A stretch of DNA of 64,000 nucleotides from Casimicrobium huifangae. GTDB taxonomy: Bacteria; Pseudomonadota; Gammaproteobacteria; Burkholderiales; Casimicrobiaceae. Below are positions 34,795 to 43,701 of this stretch, piece by piece. The translations under genes were made by a program, and so were the position numbers. The stretch covers positions 3,332,436 to 3,396,435 of the forward strand of contig NZ_CP041352.1 of the NCBI RefSeq assembly GCF_009746125.1, given 5' to 3'. How positions within the stretch are numbered: position 1 is the stretch's first letter; the number at the start of each line of letters is the position of its first letter. The notes beneath the pieces are model-generated. The model worked only from the letters and a program-made list of their open reading frames with translations, was not told the origin of the DNA and searched no databases.

Positions 34795-36012
34795 TCACAG
34801 CGCCCCGCTGAACGCCTGATGCAGCAGCGACTTCTTCAATTCGTCCAGCGCGGCGAGTTTTTGCTGGTAGAGGGATTCGAGGCGTTGGGTTTCTTCGCCA
34901 AGTTCGTGGAGAGCCCCAGCAATTGCTTCCTGCTTCTTCAAAGGCGGAAACGAAAAAGAAATATTTCTCAAGTCACGAATATTGATCTGCATTAGCGCGG
35001 TACCGTAGGTTTTTTCGCGTATCTGTTCCTGAACGACAGCAGAATTCATCAGGTAAAAACCGAAGTCACGGGTCATGCGTGCCGGATCGAACCGAATCGG
35101 AACGATGCCTCGCGTTACGTTTCCGCCCACAAGTTCGGGCGCGGCCATCGAGAGCATGCCTGTGCTACCACGCACGCAGAGCAAGAGTTCGCCACCAACC
35201 AAAGTTGTTCGCTTGTAAGAATCAGCCAGTTTGGGATCAATGCGCTTAAGACCGTCAAGGTAAATAACCTTCGACGTCATATCTGTGGGTCGGACAATCG
35301 CCAAACCGTCTGCGACCTCCTCTCCCGGTTGCACGATGCCGTACGAAAGCGTGCATTCGCGGTGCGCGACACCCTCCAGCGTTGTTTCCGTCCATCCGTC
35401 ACCCCGCTGCGTGAAAACGGCTTGAAGGTGGCTTTCGAACAGGGCGCGGGCGTTTTGGAGGTTCTTTTCGGCGTTGGCTTTGGCGGTGGCGATGCCGTCA
35501 AACGCTTCGTCGAGGATGCCGGCGATTCGCTGCTGTTCGGTGAGTGGTGGTACCGGAATCGGATACGCATCAATGAACTCCTTCGCAACGCGCTTGTGAC
35601 CAACCGCACCACTCATGCGCGCTGCGCCCTCGGTGCGAAAGGTTTCGCGTGAGAGATAGTAGTAAAGCCATTCTTTGTCTAACGCCGGGCTTGGCCGTAA
35701 GACCATGTATTCGCTGGAGCCAAATCCAACGCCGTTGGTCAGATTGGCCGCAATCCCGAGTTTGCCGTTCTCAAAGCACGGCGTGATCTTCGCAAGCAAC
35801 ACATCGCCGTCGGCGAAATACGTATAGCTGCCAGCCACGTCCGCCAGCAGTCTCGTTTGTGTGGGCACGACCTGCTTCTGATCAATGCCCAAGTCTTCCA
35901 TCGGAACAAATGAAACTGAATCATTCGAAGCCAGACGCTGGCGTGCCTCCGATTTCGGCGGCTTGATCTCACAGACTTCAGACAGCGTTTTCGTTGGCCA
36001 AGCAGAACTCAC
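34795..36012 (-). CDS. hsdS: Type I restriction enzyme specificity subunit
   Basis: A 405-residue HsdS with two target-recognition domains. Each is followed by a long conserved helix: PPLTEQQRIAGILDEAFDGIATAKANAEKNLQNAR at about 155-190 and PPLKKQEAIAGALHELGEETQRLESLYQQKL at the C-terminus. The first domain opens WPTKTLSEVCEIKPPKS. It sets the two halves of the DNA target sequence for the HsdMSR complex. Its ATG overlaps the stop of the GIY-YIG gene as ATGA. The target sequence cannot be read from the protein. Confidence 0.9.
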   Translation of the reverse strand: MSSAWPTKTLSEVCEIKPPKSEARQRLASNDSVSFVPMEDLGIDQKQVVPTQTRLLADVAGSYTYFADGDVLLAKITPCFENGKLGIAANLTNGVGFGSSEYMVLRPSPALDKEWLYYYLSRETFRTEGAARMSGAVGHKRVAKEFIDAYPIPVPPLTEQQRIAGILDEAFDGIATAKANAEKNLQNARALFESHLQAVFTQRGDGWTETTLEGVAHRECTLSYGIVQPGEEVADGLAIVRPTDMTSKVIYLDGLKRIDPKLADSYKRTTLVGGELLLCVRGSTGMLSMAAPELVGGNVTRGIVPIRFDPARMTRDFGFYLMNSAVVQEQIREKTYGTALMQINIRDLRNISFSFPPLKKQEAIAGALHELGEETQRLESLYQQKLAALDELKKSLLHQAFSGAL

Positions 36013-36518
36013 GCCCCACCTCCAACCCCGTCATTCCCGCGCAGGCGGGAATCCAGTTCGTAATCCTCCGCGCAGCGCATTTCAGACGCTTCGCGTGGGG
36101 TGGGGGGCTGGATTCCCGCGTTCGCGGGAATGACGAGAGGAACGGGAGGGGTGGGCACGGCGGGAGGGACGGGAACGGCGACAGGGGCAGGAATAGCGGC
36201 AACGGTGGCAATAGTGCTTAAGGGCCACTCACCGATGATTTCTGGCCACAGGTCATTCCACTGTGGGTTCATCTTTTCGATGATGTCGAGCTTCCACTTC
36301 CGCAGCCACTTCTTCATGGCCTTTTCGCGCGAAATGGCGCTTTCCATCGTTTCGTGTTGTTCGTACCAGACGAGTAATTTGACGTCGTGGTCTTTGGTGA
36401 AACCCTCAGCAATGCCCTCGCGATGCTGCCATACGCGTTTGACCAGATCAGACGTGACGCCGATGTAGAGCGTGCCGTTGCGGCCACTCGCCATGATGTA
36501 GACCGACGGAGACTTCAC
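36009..36518 (-). CDS. GIY-YIG nuclease-like protein wedged between hsdM and hsdS
   Basis: A 169-residue protein. Residues 1-95 are a complete small GIY-YIG domain of the UPF0213/YhbQ size: VYIM at 6-9, LYIGVT at 17-22, KRVWQHRE with the conserved Arg, and SREKAMKKW with the conserved Glu near 65. Residues 98-127 are proline/alanine/valine-rich. Residues 128-164 (VIPANAGIQ to DSRLRGND) are the translation of a palindromic repeat pair (36029-36135). It overlaps hsdM and hsdS by 4 bases each, so it is translated as part of the operon. Its substrate is unknown. Confidence 0.83.
   Translation of the reverse strand: MKSPSVYIMASGRNGTLYIGVTSDLVKRVWQHREGIAEGFTKDHDVKLLVWYEQHETMESAISREKAMKKWLRKWKLDIIEKMNPQWNDLWPEIIGEWPLSTIATVAAIPAPVAVPVPPAVPTPPVPLVIPANAGIQPPTPREASEMRCAEDYELDSRLRGNDGVGGGA
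36029..36135. repeat. Inverted pair of ATTCCC-N8-GGGAAT repeats forming the end of the GIY-YIG gene
   Basis: Unit one (36029-36056, core ATTCCCGCGCAGGCGGGAAT) matches the first unit in hsdR base for base. The inverted unit lies at 36108-36135 with core ATTCCCGCGTTCGCGGGAAT. The 51 bases between include AGCGCATTTCAGACGCTTCG. The pair is translated within the GIY-YIG reading frame and ends 17 bases before the hsdS start region. Confidence 0.88.
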
Positions 36519-37966
36519 AACAACGCCCGGATCCCGGCGAGCACTTCGGCGCTCTCCGCATCCAGCGCCGCAATCTCGTCCATGATGTCCTGCGGGCGGC
36601 GATGGGTGACGGTTTCAACGGCGCTCGGGTTTTTGACCGCGAGGTCGAACGTGGTGGCGTCAATATTCCCCGCGTCCACGCTCCAGCTTTTGCCCGAATC
36701 AGCGAACGTCTTTTGCAGCGTGATGAATTCGGTGAGATCGGCGTCGTTGAGCGGGTTGGTCTTGCCCATGTTGCGGCCGGGATCGAGCTGGTAGTACCAA
36801 ACCTTTCGGGTCGGTGCGCCCTTCTCGAAAAACAGCACCACCGTCTTCACGCCGGCGCCGAGGAAGGTGCCGCCGGGGCAATCGAGCACGGTGTGCAGGT
36901 TGCAGCTTTCGAGCAATTGTTTGCGCAGGCTAACCGAGGCGTTGTCGGTGTTCGAGAGAAACGTGTTCTTGATGACGATGGCGGCGCGGCCACCGGCGCG
37001 CAACAGTTTGATGAAGTGCTGCAGGAACAGAAACGCGGTTTCGCCGGTGCGGATCGGGAAGTTTTGCTGCACTTCCTTGCGTTCCTTGCCACCGAACGGC
37101 GGGTTGGCGAGCACGATGTCGAAGCGGTCCTTCTCCTGGACGTCGGCGAGGTTTTCCGCGAGCGTGTTGGTGTGCTGGATGTTCGGCGCTTCGATGCCGT
37201 GCAGGATCATGTTCATGATCGCGATGACGTAGGCGAGAGATTTTTTCTCCTTGCCGTAGAAGGTGCGCTCCTGCAGGGTTTTCAGGTCGGCCGCTTTGGT
37301 CGCGAGCGGGCGCAGGTAGTCGAACGCCTCGCACAAAAAGCCCGCCGAGCCGCAGGCGCCGTCGTAAATCGTCTCACCAATCTTCGGCGCGGTGACCTGC
37401 ACCATCGCGCGGATCAGCGGACGCGGCGTGTAGTACTCGCCGCCGTTGCGGCCCGCGTTGCCCATGTTCTTGATTTTGGCTTCGTACAGGTGCGAAAGCT
37501 CGTGCTTTTCAGTCTGTGAGCGAAAGCGCAGCGCGTCGATCTGGTCGATGATCTCGCGCAGGTTGTAGCCGCTGGAAATCTTGTTCTTGATCTCGCCAAA
37601 AATTTCGCCGATCTTGTATTCCAGCGTGTTCGGGCCGCTGGCCTTCTGCTTGAAGCCTTGCAGGTAAGGGAACAGCGTGCGGTCAACAAACTCGCGCAGG
37701 TCGTCGCCGGTGAGCGCCTTGTTGTGGTCAAGCTTGCCGCTGGCATCCTTCGGCGCGGCCCAGGTGTCCCAGCGATAGGGCGAGGCGATGATGTGGGTGT
37801 ACTTCTTGCCTTCAAGCTCGGCCTCGGTCGCCTTGTCCTGCTCCAGGCCGTCGAGATACTTGAGGAAGAGCAGCCAGGAGGTTTGCTCGGTGTAGTCCAG
37901 CTCCGTAGTACAGCCCGCCTCTTTCCAGAGAACGTCGTCGATATTTTTGAAGGCTTGTTCGAACAT
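36515..37966 (-). CDS. hsdM: Type I restriction-modification methylase subunit
   Basis: About 483 residues from ATG 37966 (an in-frame TTG two codons upstream is less likely). The N-terminal HsdM helical domain (FEQAFKNIDDVLWKEAG) is followed by GGEYYTPRPLIRAMV, SAM motif I YDGACGSAGF near residue 205, and the catalytic motif IV ANPPFGG near 287. It methylates adenine within the target set by HsdS. It is the first gene of the locus and overlaps the GIY-YIG gene by 4 bases. No strong ribosome site is visible. Confidence 0.92.
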   Translation of the reverse strand: MFEQAFKNIDDVLWKEAGCTTELDYTEQTSWLLFLKYLDGLEQDKATEAELEGKKYTHIIASPYRWDTWAAPKDASGKLDHNKALTGDDLREFVDRTLFPYLQGFKQKASGPNTLEYKIGEIFGEIKNKISSGYNLREIIDQIDALRFRSQTEKHELSHLYEAKIKNMGNAGRNGGEYYTPRPLIRAMVQVTAPKIGETIYDGACGSAGFLCEAFDYLRPLATKAADLKTLQERTFYGKEKKSLAYVIAIMNMILHGIEAPNIQHTNTLAENLADVQEKDRFDIVLANPPFGGKERKEVQQNFPIRTGETAFLFLQHFIKLLRAGGRAAIVIKNTFLSNTDNASVSLRKQLLESCNLHTVLDCPGGTFLGAGVKTVVLFFEKGAPTRKVWYYQLDPGRNMGKTNPLNDADLTEFITLQKTFADSGKSWSVDAGNIDATTFDLAVKNPSAVETVTHRRPQDIMDEIAALDAESAEVLAGIRALL

Positions 37967-38287
37967 GGGCAAGATCAGCGTGAGTTGATTGCATTATGTC
38001 TGGCGTGCAGATCGCTGCACTTTCCACCGCCTTTCCGCAAAATTGCGCCTCTCAACAGGCACTTGACGGTTCCGCCGGGCGATTGACCCATGAACGGCTT
38101 TGTGAAGCTCGACGCGAGCGAAAAAGTGAGGTTCACCGCGAATAGGTAGCGGCAGCAGCCGTACAAGCTGATCTGCTACCGCTTTCGCGTTTTGCGAAAC
38201 CTCGTTTGCCAGGAAACGTATTCCGTTGTCGTGCCATTCTCCGTAGACTGCGCACCATCGCACTGGCACATTCCAAGGAGGCTTCTG
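37967..38287. other. Divergent intergenic region between hsdM and the Bug-type gene
   Basis: These 321 bases hold the promoters of the two divergent units. TTTCGC-GTTTT-GCGAAA at 38183-38199 is a 6+5+6 inverted repeat about 90 bases upstream of the Bug-type start. GGTAGC at 38146 pairs with GCTACC at 38175. These could be operators or small hairpins. AAGGAGG precedes 38288. No gene was seen. Confidence 0.5.
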
Positions 38288-39256
38288 ATGTCCACTGTTC
38301 TGCGAGTCCTGACTGGCCTGCTGGCGCTGGCTGCAATGCAAAACGCCATTGCCGACGACAAATATCCAAGCAAGCCCGTCACCATCATCGTGCCGCAGGC
38401 CGCCGGTGGCGCCAACGACGCCATTGCGCGAGTGATCGCACAGAAGCTCAGCGAGCAGCTCGGGCAAACCTTCATCGTGGACAACCGCCCCGGCGCGGGC
38501 GGCAATGTGGGCACCGTGGTCGCGGCCAAGGCGAAGCCCGATGGCTACACCCTGATGATCACGGCCGACAGCTCGATGGTGATCAATCCTTCGCTTTACA
38601 AGAGCACGGGGTTCGATCCGGTCAAGGACTTCCAGCCCGTCGGCACGCTGGCAACGGCGGGCTATGTGCTGGTGGCCAATCCGGCGTTCCCGGCCAAGAA
38701 CGTGGCGGAACTGATCGCGCTCGCGAAGCAGCAACCCAAAAAAATCTACATCGGCTCGGCCGGTAACGGCACGCTCAATCACCTGATCGGTGAGATGCTC
38801 GGCAAGGCCGCGGGCATTGATCTTGTGCATGTGCCGTACAAGGGGGCATCTGCTGCAGTGACCGATCTGGTCGGCGGGCAAGTGCAGGTATCGGTGCAGA
38901 GCCTGCCGTCGTCGATTTCGTTCATCAAGGCCGGCAAGATCAAGGTGCTGGGCGTCGTCAACGAGAAGCGCGTTCCCGCGCTACCCGATTCGCCAACCAT
39001 TGGCGAGACGGTGAAGGGCTTCGGCACCACGCCGTGGTACGGCATGTTTGTGCCTGCGGGCACGCCAAAGTCGATCATCCAGCAACTGAACGCCGAGATT
39101 GCCAAAGCGCTGGAGTCGAAGGACGCCATCGAACGGTTGGCGGGAGTGGGCTGCGAGCCGTTCAAGTCGTCGCCCGAGCAGTTTGCCTCGCTGGTGCGTG
39201 ACGATTTGCCGCGCTGGGCGAAGATCGTCAAGGACGCTGGCGCAACCGTGGATTGA
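38288..39256 (+). CDS. Bug/TctC family tricarboxylate-type solute-binding protein
   Basis: A 322-residue periplasmic binding protein with AAGGAGG before ATG 38288 and a signal peptide ending NAIAD. It has the Bug-family blocks YPSKPVTIIVPQAAGGANDAIAR, GQTFIVDNRPGAGGNVGT, LVHVPYKGASAAVTDLVGGQV and the closing FASLVRDDLPRWAKIVKDAG. Such proteins are very numerous in Burkholderiales and bind carboxylates or other small molecules, often without a linked transporter, as here. A CaiB-type CoA transferase follows after 16 bases, which suggests an organic-acid ligand that is then activated with CoA. Confidence 0.9.
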   Translation: MSTVLRVLTGLLALAAMQNAIADDKYPSKPVTIIVPQAAGGANDAIARVIAQKLSEQLGQTFIVDNRPGAGGNVGTVVAAKAKPDGYTLMITADSSMVINPSLYKSTGFDPVKDFQPVGTLATAGYVLVANPAFPAKNVAELIALAKQQPKKIYIGSAGNGTLNHLIGEMLGKAAGIDLVHVPYKGASAAVTDLVGGQVQVSVQSLPSSISFIKAGKIKVLGVVNEKRVPALPDSPTIGETVKGFGTTPWYGMFVPAGTPKSIIQQLNAEIAKALESKDAIERLAGVGCEPFKSSPEQFASLVRDDLPRWAKIVKDAGATVD

Positions 39257-39272
39257 CCGACGACAGCCAACC

Positions 39273-40490
39273 ATGAACGCAACGGCAAAGATGTTGGAAG
39301 GCGTGAGCGCTCTGCAGGGGCTGCGCGTCATCGAGATGGGGCAGCTCATCGCCGGGCCATTCGCGGCCAAGACACTAGGCGATTTCGGCGCTGACGTGAT
39401 CAAGATCGAAGCGCCGGGCAGTGGTGATCCGCTGCGCAACTGGCGCAAGATTCTCGACGGTACCTCGGTATGGTGGCAAGTGCAGTCGCGCAACAAGCGC
39501 TCGATTGCCATTGACCTGCGCGACGAGGAAGGCCAGGCGCTGGCGCGCCAGCTCATCGCACAGGCCGATGTGCTGATCGAGAATTTCCGCCCCGGCACGC
39601 TGGAGGGTTGGGGCATGGATTACGCCACGCTGGCGAAGGACAACCCCGGCCTCATCATGCTACGCATTTCGGGCTATGGGCAAACCGGGCCGTACCGCGA
39701 CCTGCCGGGCTTCGGCGCGATTGGTGAGGCGATGGGCGGTTTGCGTCACCTCACAGGCGAGACCGGGCGCGTGCCGGTTCGCTGCGGCATTTCCATCGGC
39801 GACACGCTGGCCGCGCTGCACGGCACCATCGGCGTGCTGACCGCGCTGTATCACCGCAAGGTCAATGGCGGCCAGGGCCAGGTAATCGACGTCGCCTTGC
39901 ATGAAGCCGTGTTCAACGTGATGGAAAGCCTGCTGCCGGAATACAGCGCGTTTGGCGAAGTGCGCGAGCCGGCCGGTTCGGCGCTGCCCGGCATCGCGCC
40001 GTCAAACGCCTATCGCTGCGCCGACGGCGTGGTGCTCATTGCTGGCAATGGTGACAGTATCTTCCGGCGATTGATGACCGCCATCGGTCGCGACGATCTG
40101 GGCAATGACCCGACGCTTGCCGACAACGCAGGACGTGTGGCGCGCGTAGTTGAGCTGGATGCTGCGATTGAGGCATGGACGCAGTCGCGCACGGTGGCAG
40201 ACGTATTGAAAGTGCTGCGCGAAGCCAAGGTCCCAGCCGGCCGCGTGTACACCGCCAAGGACATCGCCGAAGACCCGCACTATCGTGCAAGAGACATGAT
40301 CTTGAAGCAAGTCACGCGCGACGGCCACGAGATTGAGGTGCCCGGCATCGTGCCCAAGCTGTCCGCAACGCCCGGTAGCGTGCGGTCGTCCGCGCCGAGA
40401 CTGGGCGACGATACCGACGCGGTGCTCGCAGAGCTCGGCCTCGCCGCCGAGGCGATCGCCGCGCTACGGGCCAGAAATGTGGTGGCGTAG
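39273..40490 (+). CDS. CaiB/BaiF family (class III) CoA transferase
   Basis: A 405-residue class III CoA transferase. ATG 39273 gives the standard opening LQGLRVIEMGQLIAGPFAAKTLGDFGADVIKIE. Family blocks include NKRSIAIDLRDEEG, ENFRPGTLEGWGMDY, and ISGYGQTGPYRDLPGFGAIGEAMGG; the Asp in YRDLPGF is the position of the catalytic aspartate. It moves CoA between two carboxylic acids. The acceptor is not evident. It forms a two-gene unit with the Bug-type binding protein. Confidence 0.9.
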   Translation: MNATAKMLEGVSALQGLRVIEMGQLIAGPFAAKTLGDFGADVIKIEAPGSGDPLRNWRKILDGTSVWWQVQSRNKRSIAIDLRDEEGQALARQLIAQADVLIENFRPGTLEGWGMDYATLAKDNPGLIMLRISGYGQTGPYRDLPGFGAIGEAMGGLRHLTGETGRVPVRCGISIGDTLAALHGTIGVLTALYHRKVNGGQGQVIDVALHEAVFNVMESLLPEYSAFGEVREPAGSALPGIAPSNAYRCADGVVLIAGNGDSIFRRLMTAIGRDDLGNDPTLADNAGRVARVVELDAAIEAWTQSRTVADVLKVLREAKVPAGRVYTAKDIAEDPHYRARDMILKQVTRDGHEIEVPGIVPKLSATPGSVRSSAPRLGDDTDAVLAELGLAAEAIAALRARNVVA

Positions 40491-40633
40491 CCACATCACA
40501 TTGCCAGTCGGCTCGCATGTTGTGGGCGCGCGCAAGCTCGCGCATGGCGAAGAGCGCCCTCGAGTGCGCGCCTGCAGAACCTGCGACCGTCGGTATGGTA
40601 TTTCTCCCGGCACGAAGAACGAAGTAAATAGCT

Positions 40634-40915
40634 ATGCCCGATCAACCCACGCTGGCTCAGTTCCGCGCCACGATGCTCGCTGCCGGTTACGACGAAGTGC
40701 TTGAACGCGTGTGGGCGCCGGACACGGTCGTCGACACCCACACTCACCCTTTCGAAGCCAATGCCATCGTTGTGCGGGGCGAGATGTGGCTCGGCGAAAA
40801 CGGCAGCGAGCGGCGATTGCTGCCGGGCGACCGCTTTCACTTGCAGGCGCACGCGCCACACACCGAGCGCTACGGCCCGGAAGGCGCCACGTACTGGGTG
40901 GCGCGGCGAAGTTGA
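40634..40915 (+). CDS. Small cupin-domain protein
   Basis: A 93-residue single-domain cupin: THTHPFEANAIVVRGE supplies the first cupin motif with two histidines and a glutamate, and LLPGDRFHLQAHAPHTE the second motif. These residues can bind a divalent metal. No substrate can be assigned, and the gene stands alone with a 143-base gap before it. The ribosome site is weak. Confidence 0.83.
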   Translation: MPDQPTLAQFRATMLAAGYDEVLERVWAPDTVVDTHTHPFEANAIVVRGEMWLGENGSERRLLPGDRFHLQAHAPHTERYGPEGATYWVARRS

Positions 40916-40948
40916 CAGCAGCGCAGTGCCGCCAGCGAACAATTAACC

Positions 40949-42364
40949 CTATGCGGCCAGCAGCTTCGGAATATTCGCCGCCGCCGCCAAGCTGCCGGCG
41001 CGCAGTTGGCCGAGCAGCGCGACCTTGTCGGTGTCGGTGGGGGCAACCGCTGCCACCAGTCGGCTGAAGGCATCGAGGCGGATAGTACGAATCCAGTTGC
41101 GCAGCCCCTTGTCCTGCGACCACGCGAACTGGTTGGCAAGATTGAGCTGTTGCGTGTGGACGTAGTCTCCAAGGCCCCCGACCAACGGCACCGGCTGGCA
41201 CAGCGCGTTCTTCTGTGCGTCATCAGCGTAGTGCGCTTCGACATAGGCCACCAGCGCGGTGCTGAAGCTCACCAATGGCGCACGTACCAGTTGCGGCACG
41301 ATCTTGCCCGGCTGAAAGATCGGCTCGGTGGTGCGCAGCACATCGAGGGCTGAGGCGGTGCAGTCAATGTAAAGCGTGTTCATTGGCATCGTCTCGGTGC
41401 CGCTGGCGAAGTTGAGCCCCTGTGCATCCACCGCCTGCACGCGCCCTTTGCGAATGATGTGCGGGATGCGGCGGAGCTGCGCCAGTTCGCCCTCGGAGAT
41501 GGTGGCGAAGTGGCACATGCGGGGCATTACCTGCGGATCAAGCCGCAGCATCTGTCCCGCCGCTTCGAGTCGCAGAAAGAGATCGTCCACGTTGCTCGCC
41601 TCGGCCAGCGCCTGCAGTTGCCGCACCGCGCCGCCGATGGCCTCGTCAAAGAACTCCGGGCCGTTCTGCGTGGTGACGCGATTGACGATCCACGAATCAC
41701 GCGGCATCACCCACGAAATCTGCTCTGGCGGTACGCCCTGATCAAGCAGCCAGACACCGGTGTCCATGCCCGTCTTGCCAGCGCCGACGATGCAGTAGTG
41801 ATCGGGTCGCGCTGCGCCGTCGCGTGCGGGCAGCCAGAGGCGCGCCAGCCCGGTGGGCGTGCCGACACGCACGCCCGGCGCGACCTTGAAGGGTGGCGCT
41901 TCGGTCGCCGGCACGCGCGGGCTGAAGCGCGTGGCGTCCACCACCTTGCGGCGAATGGTCAACGGCGTTTCTGCGCCACTCAATAACGAGACGATACGGT
42001 TGCCATCAACGAATCGGCTCATTGGTCGATAGACGACCCGTCCGCTCGGTAGCAGCTGCTCCTCCATCACCCGCTGGAAGTACGCGGTGACCTGGGTACC
42101 GGTCGCCATTTCGTACATGCCTGCATTGACGCCCGACGCGTACTTGCGCCCAGTGCCGAGCTCCAGCGAATTGACGCCGTAGAACGACGACGGCTGATGC
42201 AGCGCAACGAAAGGATAGGCATCGTTCCAGTGACCGCCCACCTGTGAGCGCAGGTCAACGATCGTGATGTGCGTATCCGGCGACTCGGTCAGCAGCGTGT
42301 CGGCAAAGGCAAGGCCAGCGGCACCGGCGCCGATGATGAGGTAATCGGTTTCCAGTTTAGACAT
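40949..42364 (-). CDS. FAD/NAD(P)-binding oxidoreductase
   Basis: A 471-residue flavoprotein. DYLIIGAGAAGLAFADTLL at residues 7-25 is the FAD-binding GxGxxG Rossmann motif. GGHWNDAYPFVALHQPSSFYGVNS resembles the flavin-monooxygenase-like region, and CIVGAGKTGMDTGVWLL at about 192-208 is a second dinucleotide-binding site. An N-hydroxylating or Baeyer-Villiger-type monooxygenase is possible, but I cannot confirm the fingerprint. It lies downstream of, and codirectional with, the photolyase-like and aminotransferase genes. Confidence 0.8.
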   Translation of the reverse strand: MSKLETDYLIIGAGAAGLAFADTLLTESPDTHITIVDLRSQVGGHWNDAYPFVALHQPSSFYGVNSLELGTGRKYASGVNAGMYEMATGTQVTAYFQRVMEEQLLPSGRVVYRPMSRFVDGNRIVSLLSGAETPLTIRRKVVDATRFSPRVPATEAPPFKVAPGVRVGTPTGLARLWLPARDGAARPDHYCIVGAGKTGMDTGVWLLDQGVPPEQISWVMPRDSWIVNRVTTQNGPEFFDEAIGGAVRQLQALAEASNVDDLFLRLEAAGQMLRLDPQVMPRMCHFATISEGELAQLRRIPHIIRKGRVQAVDAQGLNFASGTETMPMNTLYIDCTASALDVLRTTEPIFQPGKIVPQLVRAPLVSFSTALVAYVEAHYADDAQKNALCQPVPLVGGLGDYVHTQQLNLANQFAWSQDKGLRNWIRTIRLDAFSRLVAAVAPTDTDKVALLGQLRAGSLAAAANIPKLLAA

Positions 42365-42472
42365 GGCGCGGCGTGCGATGTGGCGGAAATTGGCGGTACG
42401 GGCAGTCTATCCATGCCTGCGGTCTGACACAACGCGACCGTGGGTTCAAGCAGACACGAGCCAACGCAAGGG

Positions 42473-43687
42473 TCAGAACAACGCCTGCTGCGCCGGTGTC
42501 GCTGCATCGGCAAACCCGGACAGGCGGGAGAACCACGCCGAAAACGACTGACAGTGCCGTGCTGGCTCAACAAACGGGCGCTGCGGGTAGGGCAGCCCAA
42601 GGGCGTCGGCCAGCCAGGGCAGATGCGGGTCAGCCCAGCCGTGGACGCTGCGCGCGGCGGCCAGCGCGGCGACCAGCTCGTGACCTGCGGCTATCCAGCA
42701 CACACCGGTGATTGCCTGCGCGCGCTGCATCACCCATTGCCATCGCTGCTCCGACCATGGCCAGCGTTGATGAAAGTCCAGATCGAAAATGGCCACTGGC
42801 AGCACACCGTCCGGCGGATCCGCCAGCGACCACGGATGCACCAGCCAGACGTCGCGCCCTGCAATGGCGTCTGGCACTGGCACGGAGACGCCCGCATGCG
42901 CGGGCGGTGCTGGATGCACGAGCGGCGCGACAACGGTAGTGTGATCGCCAGACGCCGTTACGGTAAGCACCGGCGACCGCGCAAGGCGATCGAGCGTGGC
43001 GTAGTCCGTATCAATCACGCTGCTCGAACTATGCCATGACGGCGGCGCGTAGCGCGCCACGTTCTCTGCATTGAACAGATAGGGCTTGCGGCTGGCGGTG
43101 CCAGCGATCCACTGCCAGGAAAGGTGGTTGCTGGCGAGGTCGCCGTCGAGCAGATGGGCGTACATCCAGTCCGCCCCCGCGCGCCAGTGGATCTTGCGCA
43201 GATGCACCACGTAGCTCGCCAGCCACATACGGGCGTGATTGTGCAGGTAGCCGTCACGGTAAAGCGCTCGCACTGCCTGATCAATCACCGGCACGCCGGT
43301 GGCGCCGGACACGATGTCCCTCGGCAACTCGCGGCTATACACAGCGTCTGGCAGCGGCCCCTCGTGCAAGCTGGTGAAGATGCCGTCGCCCACGTGTCGC
43401 CAGACATGGTGAAAGTAGGCCCGCCAGCCGAGCTCCTGCATCAGTTTGTCGCGCAGTTGAAGCCCGTGCTGCGCGCGCAGCGTACTCACCACCGCGTGCA
43501 AGGGCAGCAGACCGTGCGTGATGTAGGGTGAGAGCCCGGTCACCGCGCCATCTAGCGCGTTGCGGGTACGTGCGTAGTCGTGCGGTCGAACCGCCCTCAG
43601 GCGTGCATCTGCGGCGGCAGGCGCGGGCGGGAACAGTTCTGAACTCATGGCCGCTGCGAAGTCATCTGCACTGGACGATGCCAACAT
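42473..43687 (-). CDS. Photolyase/cryptochrome FAD-domain protein with unusual domain order
   Basis: A 404-residue protein. Residues about 20-240 carry the photolyase FAD-binding domain: SPYITHGLLPLH, MQELGWRAYFHHVWRH, DQAVRALYRDGYLHNHARMWLASY and the WQWIAGTASRKPYLFN region. Canonical photolyases have the alpha/beta antenna domain first; here the FAD domain begins near the N-terminus and an alpha/beta-like segment (DVWLVHPWS, LPVAIFDLDF) follows it. This may be a rearranged photolyase or a cryptochrome-like sensor. It starts 15 bases after the class V aminotransferase stop. Confidence 0.78.
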   Translation of the reverse strand: MLASSSADDFAAAMSSELFPPAPAAADARLRAVRPHDYARTRNALDGAVTGLSPYITHGLLPLHAVVSTLRAQHGLQLRDKLMQELGWRAYFHHVWRHVGDGIFTSLHEGPLPDAVYSRELPRDIVSGATGVPVIDQAVRALYRDGYLHNHARMWLASYVVHLRKIHWRAGADWMYAHLLDGDLASNHLSWQWIAGTASRKPYLFNAENVARYAPPSWHSSSSVIDTDYATLDRLARSPVLTVTASGDHTTVVAPLVHPAPPAHAGVSVPVPDAIAGRDVWLVHPWSLADPPDGVLPVAIFDLDFHQRWPWSEQRWQWVMQRAQAITGVCWIAAGHELVAALAAARSVHGWADPHLPWLADALGLPYPQRPFVEPARHCQSFSAWFSRLSGFADAATPAQQALF

Positions 43688-43701
43688 CCGCCAGCACCCC
43701 G

